Shown piece after piece: positions 1 to 8,696 of a stretch of DNA of 64,000 nt. Location of the stretch: contig CALODM010000039.1 of assembly GCA_942492125.1 (NCBI GenBank), forward strand, positions 62,001 through 126,000, read 5' to 3'. The notes beneath the pieces are model-generated. The model had not been told where the DNA came from, did no database searches, and saw nothing but the letters and a program-made list of their open reading frames with translations. Position numbers and translations under genes: made by a program. Numbering within the stretch: position 1 is the stretch's first letter; each line of letters starts with the position of its first letter. Source of the stretch: BCD1 sp942492125 (GTDB taxonomy: Bacteria; Bacteroidota; Bacteroidia; Chitinophagales; Saprospiraceae).

Positions 1-518
1 AAATCGAATACTTTGGGGTTGAGCGGTTTGGAGGCGGGAGCTATATAAGCCTTGGCAAGAATAGTGTCACCAATACCCATTCCCCGGCATAGCGTATCCA
101 TAGGAATATAAGCAAGTAAACGTCCTCTTGCCTGTGTCAGGGTATCGGTACCCATTTGTGAAATTTTGAAAATTATCTGGTAGTTTTTGCCCTTCGGAGT
201 CATTTCTTTGATGGTGCCCAAAAAAATAATTTCCTGATTAGCTTGGCAGCGAAAATGTAATGGCTGGTTGTTTTCCTGGTGAAAAAAGTGGAGTCCCATA
301 CCGATAAAAATTAACAACAGGTTGGTTATCAACCCAAAAAACCATCGGTGTTTTCTTTGGATCCGTTTATTGGATAGTATAAATATCGGGATGATCAGAG
401 AGGCTAAAAACAAGACACTCCTCCAGTTAAATAGTTCCAACTGCGTCATTTCCTGCAATACAATTCCAACAATTAGCGGAATGAGCAGTCGTACAAATGG
501 TATGGGGCGGAGGTTCAT
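1..518 (-). CDS. ComEC/Rec2-family competence protein, N-terminal part (runs off the left edge)
   Basis: An open frame on the minus strand starts at an ATG at 516-518 and stays open to base 1, giving about 172 residues of an unfinished protein. It begins MNLRPIPFVRLLIPLIVGIV, the usual opening of Bacteroidota ComEC proteins, followed by a second and third hydrophobic segment (about residues 35-50 and 58-75). It then becomes a soluble OB-like stretch with the beta-rich pattern of the DUF4131 domain that precedes the ComEC competence domain. ComEC forms the inner-membrane channel for DNA uptake. The catalytic metallo-beta-lactamase part would lie outside the window. The start sits directly beside the 7-nt repeat array at 524-551. 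The family call rests on the N-terminal pattern only. Confidence 0.7.
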   Translation of the reverse strand, partial: MNLRPIPFVRLLIPLIVGIVLQEMTQLELFNWRSVLFLASLIIPIFILSNKRIQRKHRWFFGLITNLLLIFIGMGLHFFHQENNQPLHFRCQANQEIIFLGTIKEMTPKGKNYQIIFKISQMGTDTLTQARGRLLAYIPMDTLCRGMGIGDTILAKAYIAPASKPLNPKVFD

Positions 519-523
519 TTTAA

Positions 524-551
524 TTACGAATTACGAATTACGAATTACGAA
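524..551. repeat. Four tandem copies of TTACGAA
   Basis: Four perfect 7-nt copies of TTACGAA lie between the ComEC start and the end of the four-helix-bundle gene. The last codons and the TAA stop of that gene are made from the array itself. The same motif in the opposite orientation occurs at 971-996, on the other side of the gene. Confidence 0.85.
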
Positions 552-891
552 TTGTTTTTTGAATGCTGCCTAAAATTTTCAATAATTCAGTTACATCATC
601 CAATAGGGGCATTCCATTTTCTAGTTTCAGGTAATTTGATGCCATTAAGATCTTTAACCAATAGTGGGTTTCTCGAGCTTCTTTATAGGCGATTGTGAGT
701 TTCGAATAAAAATCTTTTCTGGATTGCCCTCCCAACGCTTCTTCAATATTGGCTCCAATGGAGGTTCCTGACCTCAGTAATTGCTTGGAAAGAATATATT
801 CTCGGTTTTCCCGGCGAAGGGTTTTATAACATTCCACTATTTTTAGTGCAAAGGCAAAACTTTTATCTCGAATAGGATTGTTAGCTTTCAT
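538..891 (-). CDS. Four-helix-bundle protein (23S rRNA intervening-sequence protein family)
   Basis: A 117-residue protein with the full pattern of the four-helix-bundle/IVP family (TIGR02436, PF05635). Signs are an early KSFAFALKIVECYKTL helix, the conserved LLRSGTSIGANIEEA turn at about residues 39-53, the SRKDFYSKLTIAYKEARET helix, and a final helix after the WLKILMASNYL segment. Members are found inside 23S rRNA of some spirochaetes, but in Bacteroidota they are mostly stand-alone genes of unknown role. The related bAvd accessory protein of diversity-generating retroelements shares the fold, but no reverse transcriptase or template repeat is seen here. The 3' end lies in the TTACGAA array and the 5' side is followed by the inverted motif, so gene and repeats form a unit. 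Confidence 0.88.
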   Translation of the reverse strand: MKANNPIRDKSFAFALKIVECYKTLRRENREYILSKQLLRSGTSIGANIEEALGGQSRKDFYSKLTIAYKEARETHYWLKILMASNYLKLENGMPLLDDVTELLKILGSIQKTIRNS

Positions 892-970
892 TTAGAATGA
901 TAATTATGCTTTGAAAAAATTCAAATTATGAATTCGAAACCAGCCTGACAACGTCTGGAGGCAGGTTCCA

Positions 971-996
971 AATTCGTAATTCCAAATTCGTAATTG
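971..996. repeat. Inverted counterpart of the TTACGAA array
   Basis: Two copies of AATTCGTAATT, separated by two C bases and an A, lie upstream of the four-helix-bundle gene. They are the reverse complement of the array at 524-551, so the gene is bracketed by short inverted repeats. A GC-richer stretch at about 943-970, with paired CCTG/CAGG blocks, precedes it. Confidence 0.7.
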
Positions 997-1047
997 TTTC
1001 TATATATAAAAGCCGCGAGAAGGGCAAACGTGACAAAAAAAGTATAA

Positions 1048-2253
1048 CTATTTATGAAAATTCAGACCAATGCCCAGTTTGTATTCCAGTAAAACGGGGA
1101 TATTGCCGGAAATGAGATGTAACCGAATAGTGTTGGATAATAACCCGGAACGAAGGCCTGCAAGTACATTGATGCCCAGCTTTTGGGTGGTAAAATATTC
1201 ATAAGGTAGGATCAGCCGGCGGGTATCCTCAGGCAGAGGACGCAATTCATCGGGCACGGTATATAAACCCGGGCCAACACCAAAATAAAAACCTTTGGAC
1301 AGGGTGAGTTCGTAATTATACAGATAATAAACCGAAAGAAAACGAGTTTGATCCGTAGCATTGGTCACCAGGAGATCGGTATTGTCGATATAGGCTACTG
1401 TACCACGGTCGTACCCTGCATACCGGGTTATGAAGGCCGCTCCAAACCCTAAAAAATGCTCATTTTTCAAGCGGAACTGCAGGTCGGCTCCTAAAAATTG
1501 AGCTCCGGAATATTTCTCAAAATCGAGGGAGGCCATCAACCCTGCGTTTAATTCAATTCTGAAAATTAGGTGTTCAAAACGTTTTTCCACAAATTCAGGT
1601 TTATAAAACCGTACTTCTTTTTCTGTTTTGTCCGTCAGGCCAAAATTTATTGCTGTCCCCAAAAACAGCATGGGCCGAATACTTTCCTTTGAGTTGTGAT
1701 GGTACTCTACATAAAATCGCATCCGGTCAATCTTGTGGCCCATACGAATGAGCCAGCCATAAAATACCGGTGGATTGACGAGAAAAATATCTGTCGGTTG
1801 ATTGGCTCTGAAAACCTTTTGTTTATAGCTGCGAAACCTGTTCAGGCTGAAGCCAAAACCCAATACCGGTTTAAAATATTCAAAGTTGATATGAAAATCA
1901 CCGAGTAACTGGAGCGACTCAAAACTTTTTAGGCGATTGAGATCATCCGGCGTATCAGGAACCAGGGTAGAAAAGAGTGTTTTATGATCCGGGAAAAGGG
2001 AAGTTCTGGGATTGTCCACGCCAAAACCGGCCACCGACCGCTGGAACCTCAGGGCAAAATCAAGCACTCCTTTTTGGGTTTTTAATTCGGCCGTTAAAGG
2101 TAAGGAAGCCCCAAGCCATTCGTTCCCGGAGGTAAACATACCCGCACCAATTTCCAGTTGTACCCGGCTAAACCTTTCCTGCCCCTCTAAAATGGTCAGC
2201 GCAAGCATTTGCATAATAAATACAAAAAGAACCGTCCGGGATTTGATGATCAT
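1048..2253 (-). CDS. Predicted outer-membrane beta-barrel protein
   Basis: A 401-residue protein from the ATG at 2251-2253. The frame extends further upstream, but only through a region with no secretory signal. This start gives MIIKSRTVLFVFIMQMLALT, a clear signal peptide ending near GQERF. The rest alternates polar and aromatic residues and has many Gly-Phe-Gly turns (FKPVLGFGFSLN, HFLGFGAAFI, GFYFGVGPGLY), typical of an outer-membrane barrel of 12 or more strands. A FYVEYHHNS segment loosely recalls the His-Ser region of PagL lipid A deacylases, but other PagL hallmarks are not evident, so no enzyme function is assigned. It ends in a short beta-strand with an aromatic residue near the C-terminus (NFHK), as barrels often do. 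Confidence 0.6.
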   Translation of the reverse strand: MIIKSRTVLFVFIMQMLALTILEGQERFSRVQLEIGAGMFTSGNEWLGASLPLTAELKTQKGVLDFALRFQRSVAGFGVDNPRTSLFPDHKTLFSTLVPDTPDDLNRLKSFESLQLLGDFHINFEYFKPVLGFGFSLNRFRSYKQKVFRANQPTDIFLVNPPVFYGWLIRMGHKIDRMRFYVEYHHNSKESIRPMLFLGTAINFGLTDKTEKEVRFYKPEFVEKRFEHLIFRIELNAGLMASLDFEKYSGAQFLGADLQFRLKNEHFLGFGAAFITRYAGYDRGTVAYIDNTDLLVTNATDQTRFLSVYYLYNYELTLSKGFYFGVGPGLYTVPDELRPLPEDTRRLILPYEYFTTQKLGINVLAGLRSGLLSNTIRLHLISGNIPVLLEYKLGIGLNFHK

Positions 2254-2428
2254 GTCTATGAAAAAGTTACTTCGGTGAAATATACGAAAATGAACAGCAA
2301 TAGCTAAACCGGATAAATAAAAAAATCCCGAATGCTGTCTGTACAGACAAAATCCGGGAAACGGTACCGTACACAGGGTGCCGGTATACCTCAAATCCAA
2401 CCCCACAAGGGAGGTGAAACGTTATAAA

Positions 2429-2887
2429 TTAATCAACAAAAATGTCCTGTCTGGCTGATTCCATTCCTGGAAGTTTTGGTAAACTCACCAATAAAACGCC
2501 TTGTTCGTATTTGGCGCTGATATTTTCGGTGTCGACTTTATCATTGAGTACAAAACTGCGCTCGAATGATCTGCTACGGAATTCCTTGTGTAACCAGTTT
2601 TCTGATTCATCAGGAACCAGCTCCGGTTTTTTATAGGCGATGGTCAACAGGTCGTCAGTAACACTGAGTTTAAAATCAACTTTGCTCAATCCGGGAGCAA
2701 AAAGGTATAATTCGTAGCTGCCATCCAGTTCTTCTATGTTAACCGGAGCACTGAATCGACCTTTGCTGAATCCGGATGCAAAATGTTTGTTATGTTGACC
2801 GGCACCACAGCCGTGAAATTGATTGTGATGGGAGGCATATTTGCCCCAGCCCTTCCTGTGGGCGTGTGAATGATTTCTGTAATGCAT
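2429..2887 (-). CDS. Hsp20 / alpha-crystallin family small heat-shock protein
   Basis: A 152-residue small heat-shock protein. The N-terminal 45 residues are His/Gly-rich (MHYRNHSHAHRKGWGKYASH) and probably disordered or metal-binding. The alpha-crystallin domain follows at about residues 45-150: YELYLFAPGLSKVDFKLSV, the strand with FERSFVLNDKVD, the A-x-YEQGVLLVSLPK motif, and a short tail. Such proteins are ATP-independent holdases that bind unfolding proteins in the cytoplasm. The His-rich head is unusual for the family. It lies upstream of the barrel gene in the same direction with a gap of about 175 bp, so co-transcription is uncertain. Confidence 0.92.
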   Translation of the reverse strand: MHYRNHSHAHRKGWGKYASHHNQFHGCGAGQHNKHFASGFSKGRFSAPVNIEELDGSYELYLFAPGLSKVDFKLSVTDDLLTIAYKKPELVPDESENWLHKEFRSRSFERSFVLNDKVDTENISAKYEQGVLLVSLPKLPGMESARQDIFVD

Positions 2888-3033
2888 TGTTTGTTGTTTT
2901 AAATTATTAAAAAATCGGGAGGTTCGAAAAGCAGTATATAGGGGGAGCGCCCGGATATGAAAACGATTTTGTCTTCACTCAACCCGACAAGGACCGGGCT
3001 TCCCGCTATATAATTCTGCTGCTTTTACAAGTA

Positions 3034-3330
3034 CTAAAGAACCTCTATGGTCCTGCTTTCTCTATACGATTCATACCCCGTCCGGGCGTATGGGTCAATA
3101 GGCGTCGCTTCAAAATACCTGTTGTTTCTTCCCATTTGGAAACCGGGATGTGAATGTCTGTAATCAGGCCCCATTCCTGTTGCCATGATCAGTTTAAAAA
3201 AGCCCCTGGTTACAAAAGCCAGTATGGCCAGTCCTGCCAGTCCTATCATTACCATGAACAATAATTTGGCGACAAAGGAAAAGATGACCAGGCCCAATAA
3301 GAGGGCAATGAAAAATCTAACGGGTCTCAT
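3034..3330 (-). CDS. Small membrane protein, function unknown
   Basis: A 98-residue protein with an N-terminal hydrophobic hairpin: residues 5-25 (FFIALLLGLVIFSFVAKLLF) and about 27-44 (MVMIGLAGLAILAFVTRGFF). This is followed by a hydrophilic, Tyr/Arg-rich tail of about 50 residues (GPDYRHSHPGFQMGRNNRYF). It looks like an inner-membrane protein with two helices and a soluble tail. The composition resembles that of the 121-residue protein at 3722-4087, and both lie among stress-type genes (Hsp20, ECF sigma factor). No family was recognised. Confidence 0.6.
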   Translation of the reverse strand: MRPVRFFIALLLGLVIFSFVAKLLFMVMIGLAGLAILAFVTRGFFKLIMATGMGPDYRHSHPGFQMGRNNRYFEATPIDPYARTGYESYRESRTIEVL

Positions 3331-3721
3331 TATTTGTAATTTTAAGGTGACTTCACCAACGCGGCAATAACAGCCGGGTATTTGGTTTGGTAAGAAATGT
3401 CTTACAATAGGGAAGACGGATGATGGGAAAAATTACTTTAAATTTTTTGACTTTTTTTAAATAAATAATTAATCTATTGATTTTCAATTATTTATTTTTC
3501 GTTTTGAGGTTGCCGTAGGGGTGGGGTGTACCGCGAAGCTGCGCGAAGATTAGTGGATGGAAAAAATACGAATAAACAGGTTTTGTCTTCGTGTAAGCTG
3601 GAGAGTTCTCAGCATGATTTTGCGGTACCTGCAAAATGCCCACTATGCTTTGGGAAGAGGAATTAAAATATCTATGTAGGAGCGTTGTGCTGCTCTTATT
3701 AATTTTGAAAAATTCACTGTT
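3331..3721. other. Intergenic region with an AT-rich hairpin
   Basis: No convincing gene. It holds a perfect 12-bp AT-only inverted repeat, AAATAAATAATT at 3459-3470 and its complement at 3486-3497, followed on the plus strand by a T run. It is a possible weak terminator or a duplex-opening site. A GC-richer patch at 3508-3560 has no coding pattern. Confidence 0.5.
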
Positions 3722-4087
3722 TTATTCTGATTTAATGTCTTTTTTATCAGAATCCTTCGGCTCACAGCGGTGTTTCCATTCCTGTTTGAACTTCAATCGG
3801 TCTTCTTCACTCATACTCATCCACTTATTTCGCCACATATGGGCTTGGGGGCTTTTATGGTGGGATTTCTTGCCAGGCCATATGCCACCAAACAGGATCC
3901 TGGATAATAACAATAATCCGACGGCCTGCCAGTATGAAAGTTTTTCAACACCCGTTACAGAAGGCAGGATAGCATTCCACAATAACATCACTACAAGGCC
4001 AAAACCCAGCAATGCGAGTATAACTAATGGTAAAAAGAAAAATTTACCATTCCTGTACATGTTCCCTGATTTATGATTACGGTGCAT
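3722..4087 (-). CDS. Small two-helix membrane protein, in operon with the ECF sigma factor
   Basis: A 121-residue protein with two membrane segments, about residues 13-36 (FFFLPLVILALLGFGLVVML) and 51-67 (SYWQAVGLLLLSRILFGGIW), then a basic, His/Trp-rich cytoplasmic tail (KKSHHKSPQAHMWRNKW). Its start codon lies only 2 bp downstream of the end of the ECF sigma gene, so the two are co-transcribed and probably translationally coupled. Small membrane proteins in this position often act as anti-sigma factors or stress effectors. No zinc anti-sigma HxxxCxxC motif is visible, so that role is only a suggestion. Confidence 0.7.
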   Translation of the reverse strand: MHRNHKSGNMYRNGKFFFLPLVILALLGFGLVVMLLWNAILPSVTGVEKLSYWQAVGLLLLSRILFGGIWPGKKSHHKSPQAHMWRNKWMSMSEEDRLKFKQEWKHRCEPKDSDKKDIKSE

Positions 4088-4089
4088 GG

Positions 4090-4656
4090 TTAATAATTTA
4101 AAAAATCGTCATATAAATTTTGCATCCTTTCTCTCAAATGTTTTACGGCATATCCTTTTCTGGAAATGAGCGTTTTTATGTTTTCCCCCGTCCTGTCGGC
4201 AATTTCCTGAAAAGTCTGATCTTCCAGCTCATTCCAGATAAAGACCTGGCGTTGTTTTTCCGGCAGGTCGTCCAGTGCTTTAAATAATTCCTCCCAGAAA
4301 ACTCTTTTGAGGTCTTCCATTTCAGGAGAAGTTGTTTCAGCAAGCAAAATGTCATTAAAATTCAGGCCATCGTCTTCATCCTCATACTCGAGGCTTCCTA
4401 AAGATAATGGTTTTTGCTTTCGATAATTATCGGTGATTCTGTTTCGGGCCACCCTGAAAAGCCAGCCGCTTATCTGCTCAATGGGCTCAGTGTTGACCAC
4501 TCTGCTGAATTGGTACCATACTTCCTGCAAAATATCCTCGGCATCAGCGTCGGTTTTTACCCGGCCACGGATAAAATTAAACAAACGTTTTCCGTATTGT
4601 TCAACAACTCCAACGATATTTTGCCTTTTCTGTTCTGCCATTATTATAGTGGACAT
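4090..4656 (-). CDS. ECF-type RNA polymerase sigma factor
   Basis: A 188-residue sigma-70 family protein with sigma region 2 at about residues 17-85 (KRLFNFIRGRV, DAEDILQEVWYQFSRV, ISGWLFRVARNRITDNYRK) and region 4 at about 128-180 (LDDLPEKQRQVFIWNELED followed by the TFQEIADRTGENIKTLISRK helix-turn-helix). Region 3 is missing, as in extracytoplasmic-function sigma factors. It is the first gene of a two-gene unit with the membrane protein at 3722-4087. An internal ATG at 4641 would remove only five residues. The target regulon is unknown, although the nearby Hsp20 gene suggests an envelope or protein-stress response. Confidence 0.93.
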   Translation of the reverse strand: MSTIIMAEQKRQNIVGVVEQYGKRLFNFIRGRVKTDADAEDILQEVWYQFSRVVNTEPIEQISGWLFRVARNRITDNYRKQKPLSLGSLEYEDEDDGLNFNDILLAETTSPEMEDLKRVFWEELFKALDDLPEKQRQVFIWNELEDQTFQEIADRTGENIKTLISRKGYAVKHLRERMQNLYDDFLNY

Positions 4657-4998
4657 AAGCGTCTCCTTTGACAGGAAGACGCGCCAGGCGGTAAATTACT
4701 TTAAAATTTTCGTTTTTTTTTAAGCAGGAGGATTGGAGCTTGTCCAAATTTCAATCTTCCGAAAATCATTTTTTTAATTTTGATGGTAAATTCACCCGGA
4801 AGTCCAGGATAGAAGGAAGAATGGAATATTGGAAGAGATACCTAGAGTTCCAGTAATCCACCTTCCCTTTTTACCCGGTGTTTCAGAAGTTTTGGCATTA
4901 AATGCTGTTTTTAGGGAATTCATTGAATGAATTTTTTTTGACATTCCCATAACAGGCTGGTTTACAAGTTTTTGAAACCAGTATTGTTTAATCAAATA
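4657..4998. other. Intergenic region, no gene recognised
   Basis: About 340 bp between the divergent end of the sigma gene and the hairpin behind the PNGase-like gene. A 67-codon frame on the minus strand (4792-4995) has no domain pattern or promoter and is not called. A T-rich run at about 4709-4720 is the only notable composition feature. Confidence 0.4.
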
Positions 4999-5044
4999 TA
5001 CAGATAGACACTGAAAATATTTTCAACTTCAGCGTCTATCTGTA
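4999..5044 (-). terminator. Hairpin downstream of the PNGase F-like gene
   Basis: TACAGATAGACACTGAA at 4999-5015 pairs with 5028-5044 over 17 positions with one mismatch. It lies 41 bp past the stop of the minus-strand gene ending at 5086 and probably ends its transcript. The following T tract is weak. Confidence 0.6.
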
Positions 5045-5085
5045 TGATCGGAGTATCAAAAAAACAAATGGCTCTCTCATTGAGG

Positions 5086-8000
5086 CTAATCCAGAATGAC
5101 AATTTCCCGGGTACGCATCTGCTCTCCATTCGTTATTCTCAAAAAGTACATCCCCCTTGCAACTTCCGGAAGCAAAAAACGATGAGTTTGGGTATCAAAA
5201 TCGTGGTCAATGGACGTAGATTTCAGAACCTTACCAGTCAGATCGATCAATTGAATTTCCAGTCTTTGCGAAGGGAATCCAAAAAGTTCGATATTGATTT
5301 CATCCATGGCGGGGTTCGGATAAACGCTGAATCGCATTGGATTTTTCACTTCATCTGCAGCTTCCGATTGGGGGATCACGAAATCAAATTTCAGGCCTCC
5401 ACCAAAATCCGGATCAAAAGTTTTTACAGGGATGGATGCTGTTGGTGTGACGACTCTTTTGAATGCCAACTGCCCATTACCCACATTTTGTCCGATTACA
5501 GCCCAGTACCAGAATTCCAGCCCGTCGTCCCCGTCATCTTCAAAATACAGGGAATAACATCCCCCGGGAAGACTAATCTCGTCATCGTAAACAGAATTGT
5601 TAAACATGATATTGCGCTGTAATACGATATTACCTGCATAATCTTTAATGGTATAGCGGTTTTCATCCGCCCGGTTGTTTGTCCTTGTCTGGAGGATCAG
5701 GTCGGGTTGGTCGAGAATAGTTGCTTCGGCAAAAGCTGAGGTCAGATAGTTGTTGTTGTCATATTCATCCTGGCCACCATTGGGGTTGCTGATGGTCACC
5801 TCAAAGATCCTGTCGGATTGATCGGTATTCCAGAAGTGTACATCGTCAACAGGAAGCGTAACAATTTCTGTTTCGAGAAAATCAAGGCTGCCTGTCCATT
5901 CATAAGTATCACTCATGCCTCCCCGGACACCAAAATCAATCTGCAAACTACTCAGGTTATTTGATCCGGTATTTTTAATGATAATTTGAGGGGAGTTACA
6001 GGCGGGATTGAGCCTTTCGAATTCCACTCGCTGGCTAGGGCGCATGATGGCTTCAATGGCTGCGTCTGTTGTGAAATTCGGAGCGCCATAAGTGACGAGT
6101 TGGTTAGAAACGAGGTAGTTGGCCTCACTCAAAACGCTTCCGTTTACCCCGTAATCAACTTCTGCAGTTCCACCCGAAGTCACGAGATCTGTAATGTCAA
6201 ATTCGTGAATATCTGTTGCCATACCCGGGCACCATCCTGCGCGGTCAAAAATCCATGTTCCTCCCTGGGGATAAACAGGGTTGAAACCACATTCCTTCCA
6301 TACCTGGTAAACGAATTCCTGGCTTCCGCCATTCATATTTATGTAATGATCACGTGGGACGAACTCCCCATTTTGACCGTGACCTGTAATAGAGGATCTT
6401 ATTTTATAAGCTTGACCTTGCGGATCAAATTGTACCGTACGCGGTTCGAATTTTGTGTCATCAACAATGGGTTGATACCAGCCTCTTTCGAAAGCCCATA
6501 TATTTTGAATCCCTAAAATATCCCTGGTTGGCGTTCCTTTGATGAACAGGAATTTGATGTCGAGTTCTTCCTGCCACTGGCCGCCCATTTCCACCGAGAG
6601 AAACCTTTCACCGTGCAGGACAGGTGAGAAGTCAGTGACATCAAAGGTAAAGGTTTTTCCGGCCTGGCCCAGGTCCAGCCCATTGCCGTAAGGCGTAACC
6701 ATGGATAATAATTCGAGTTTGGATGCTCGTTTGTCGAAGTATTCCAGAGTACCTATTTCGATTTCTCCGTCAACGGGAACATCGACGATATCAATCAGGT
6801 TACCTGCTTCATCATAAACGATGGTAACAACCCCTTCCCATTGATAACTAGTGGCTATGGAGATCAGTTCGTTGTTGTCATTAACGGCATATTCGATTAT
6901 TTCATTTTGAATGTTTAGAATGGAGTCCAGAACAGTTACTGTTTCAGTTTCCAGGTCGTATGCTCCCTGTACAAAAACAGTATTCGGCCTTATGAATGCT
7001 TCCGTAAAATATTTAAAGGCATCCTTGCCCCGAACTTCCCGCCAGCCAGGTGCCCCGCTGATTACGGTTGGAATAGCCGGTAAGAATGGATTGTCAATGT
7101 ATGAACCACTGCCTTCATTCAAAGGAAAGTAGGAAATGAGGTGGTCAAAGTCAGGATGCTCATTGGTGAGGGGGTGGTGCATCCAGCCGGCGATCGTACT
7201 TTCATCCAGGGCTTTGCTGAAAACCCTGAATTCGCTGATCTGGCCGTAATAGCGTTGAGTGCCATTGACGGACGAAGCCAGGGTGAAGTTTTGAATGTTT
7301 ATGGGTTTTGTTTTTCCGCTACCCGAATGCCAAAGGGTGCCATTCAGATAGATTTTCATCTCACCGGTAGTGGCATTCTTGGTGAAAGCCCAATGATTCC
7401 AAACATCTTCATAATCGATTTCATCTGCCGCCTCGTCAATGCGGTCATACCCGGAGCCATCGTTGCCACAATCCCAGTAAACCCTGCCATTACTCCAGGG
7501 CAAGTGGACATTTACCTGCCGCAAGTCATCACCATCTGTTCCTTCGAAAATGGTCGTATTCCGGGGCATGGCTTCTGCATTACCCTTGACCCATAAGGAA
7601 ACCGTAATTTCATCAGTAATGGTAGACAGGGCATCCGTATTGATGGGGATATTGCCTGCACCGTTGAATTCCAGGGCATGGTAAGGGCCATATCCGGCCA
7701 ATACGGAGGTATGGGCTGTTCCTGTTGAGGCGGCCTGAATACTTCCTGCATCATTGGAGTGGAAATGGCTTAATTCTATCAGAAGATTGCTGGTGCCGTC
7801 CCATTCAAAGGGTTGGTGAAAATTGAATTGATGCCAGTCGTCATTGGTCAGCTCCGTATTTTTAAAGTAAACCTGGGTGAACCCATGCAGGTCGGGATCG
7901 CTTGCAAATAAGTCTGTTTTGGATGTTTCCTTGAGCTTGATCCTCAGGAAATTCAAAGGTTGGTCCACGTTCACAAAATAAAAACGCAATCCGGTGATTT

Positions 8001-8529
8001 CCCCTGCAGCCAGGCCGGCATCGGTGAGTTCTTCCGCCGTAAAAAGATAATGGGTTTTACCTGTAGAATTTCCATTGGTCAAAGAGGAAAGGGCTTCCCC
8101 TGTGCCGATCTCAGCTGTAATTTCAGCAATAGTATTGCTGTAAGTCGTTTCAAATTGATTGTACTGATAATAAGTGTACACGGGCGAATTGGAGTATTCA
8201 TACAGATCTGTACCTTCAAAACCTGAAATGGTATGGGTAGGGTGGAACCTTATGATGGAATCGGTTTGTTCCGGCACGGTTACAAAGGTGTTACAGCTGT
8301 AATCCCACTCCCGGCAACCTACGGATCCACTGCCCACCTGGGCATCATGGCATCTCATGTTGTAGACCATTAGGACCTTTTCGAAAGGACCTTCACTCTG
8401 TTCCGGGAAGATAAAATCTCCGGAGCGGGTGTCCGAATCCCAGGTGAAAGTCTGTACGGTAAGCGTGTCCTGAGAAAATGCGAAAAAGGGTGTTAGTAAA
8501 AAAGTCAGAAGTAGTAAAACGTTGCGCAT
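5086..8529 (-). CDS. Secreted PNGase F-like protein with LamG insert and T9SS sorting domain
   Basis: A 1,147-residue exported protein. After a signal peptide (MRNVLLLLTFLLTPFFAFSQ), residues about 25-115 resemble the N-terminal half of peptide-N-glycosidase F, with FEKVLMVYNMRCHD and GCREWDYSCNT. A LamG/concanavalin-like domain occupies about 285-460. The C-terminal PNGase half follows at about 650-830, with the conserved ITGHGQNGEF, WKECGFNP and GGTWIFDRAGWCPG segments. The last 80 residues (MRFSVYPNPAMDEINIELFG ... REIVILD) are a type A Por secretion tail, so the protein should cross the outer membrane by T9SS. PNGase F cleaves Asn-linked glycans from glycoproteins. Activity is likely but unproven, since the catalytic Asp/Glu residues were not aligned. 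It is far longer than the 314-residue classical mature enzyme because of the LamG and linker regions. Confidence 0.85.
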   Translation of the reverse strand: MRNVLLLLTFLLTPFFAFSQDTLTVQTFTWDSDTRSGDFIFPEQSEGPFEKVLMVYNMRCHDAQVGSGSVGCREWDYSCNTFVTVPEQTDSIIRFHPTHTISGFEGTDLYEYSNSPVYTYYQYNQFETTYSNTIAEITAEIGTGEALSSLTNGNSTGKTHYLFTAEELTDAGLAAGEITGLRFYFVNVDQPLNFLRIKLKETSKTDLFASDPDLHGFTQVYFKNTELTNDDWHQFNFHQPFEWDGTSNLLIELSHFHSNDAGSIQAASTGTAHTSVLAGYGPYHALEFNGAGNIPINTDALSTITDEITVSLWVKGNAEAMPRNTTIFEGTDGDDLRQVNVHLPWSNGRVYWDCGNDGSGYDRIDEAADEIDYEDVWNHWAFTKNATTGEMKIYLNGTLWHSGSGKTKPINIQNFTLASSVNGTQRYYGQISEFRVFSKALDESTIAGWMHHPLTNEHPDFDHLISYFPLNEGSGSYIDNPFLPAIPTVISGAPGWREVRGKDAFKYFTEAFIRPNTVFVQGAYDLETETVTVLDSILNIQNEIIEYAVNDNNELISIATSYQWEGVVTIVYDEAGNLIDIVDVPVDGEIEIGTLEYFDKRASKLELLSMVTPYGNGLDLGQAGKTFTFDVTDFSPVLHGERFLSVEMGGQWQEELDIKFLFIKGTPTRDILGIQNIWAFERGWYQPIVDDTKFEPRTVQFDPQGQAYKIRSSITGHGQNGEFVPRDHYINMNGGSQEFVYQVWKECGFNPVYPQGGTWIFDRAGWCPGMATDIHEFDITDLVTSGGTAEVDYGVNGSVLSEANYLVSNQLVTYGAPNFTTDAAIEAIMRPSQRVEFERLNPACNSPQIIIKNTGSNNLSSLQIDFGVRGGMSDTYEWTGSLDFLETEIVTLPVDDVHFWNTDQSDRIFEVTISNPNGGQDEYDNNNYLTSAFAEATILDQPDLILQTRTNNRADENRYTIKDYAGNIVLQRNIMFNNSVYDDEISLPGGCYSLYFEDDGDDGLEFWYWAVIGQNVGNGQLAFKRVVTPTASIPVKTFDPDFGGGLKFDFVIPQSEAADEVKNPMRFSVYPNPAMDEINIELFGFPSQRLEIQLIDLTGKVLKSTSIDHDFDTQTHRFLLPEVARGMYFLRITNGEQMRTREIVILD

Positions 8530-8568
8530 ATCTATTTATTTGTTCCAAAAAAGTTGGTTAATCAGAAT

Positions 8569-8576
8569 CAAAAATA
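8569..8576 (-). promoter_or_regulatory. Putative -7 element (TATTTTTG) for the PNGase F-like gene
   Basis: On the minus strand the sequence reads TATTTTTG, matching the Bacteroidota TAnnTTTG box, 40 bp upstream of the start codon at 8529. No TTTG box at the expected -33 spacing was found, so support is partial. Confidence 0.4.
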
Positions 8577-8696
8577 CATTTCTTATTGGCATATGGGGTT
8601 AGAGCTTATTTAATTTTTAATGTATTGTTATATCACCGCTGCTCCCTTTGAACTTTGAACATTCCCCATTGGAATTTGGGAAATGATAAATCAAGC

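Noticed and set aside
3636..4076. 146-codon plus-strand frame over the membrane-protein gene
   Set aside because: It is antisense to the better supported 3722-4087 gene coupled to the sigma factor, and its residues have no domain pattern.
4792..4995. 67-codon minus-strand frame
   Set aside because: No family pattern, promoter or neighbour link; overlaps the terminator region of the PNGase-like gene.
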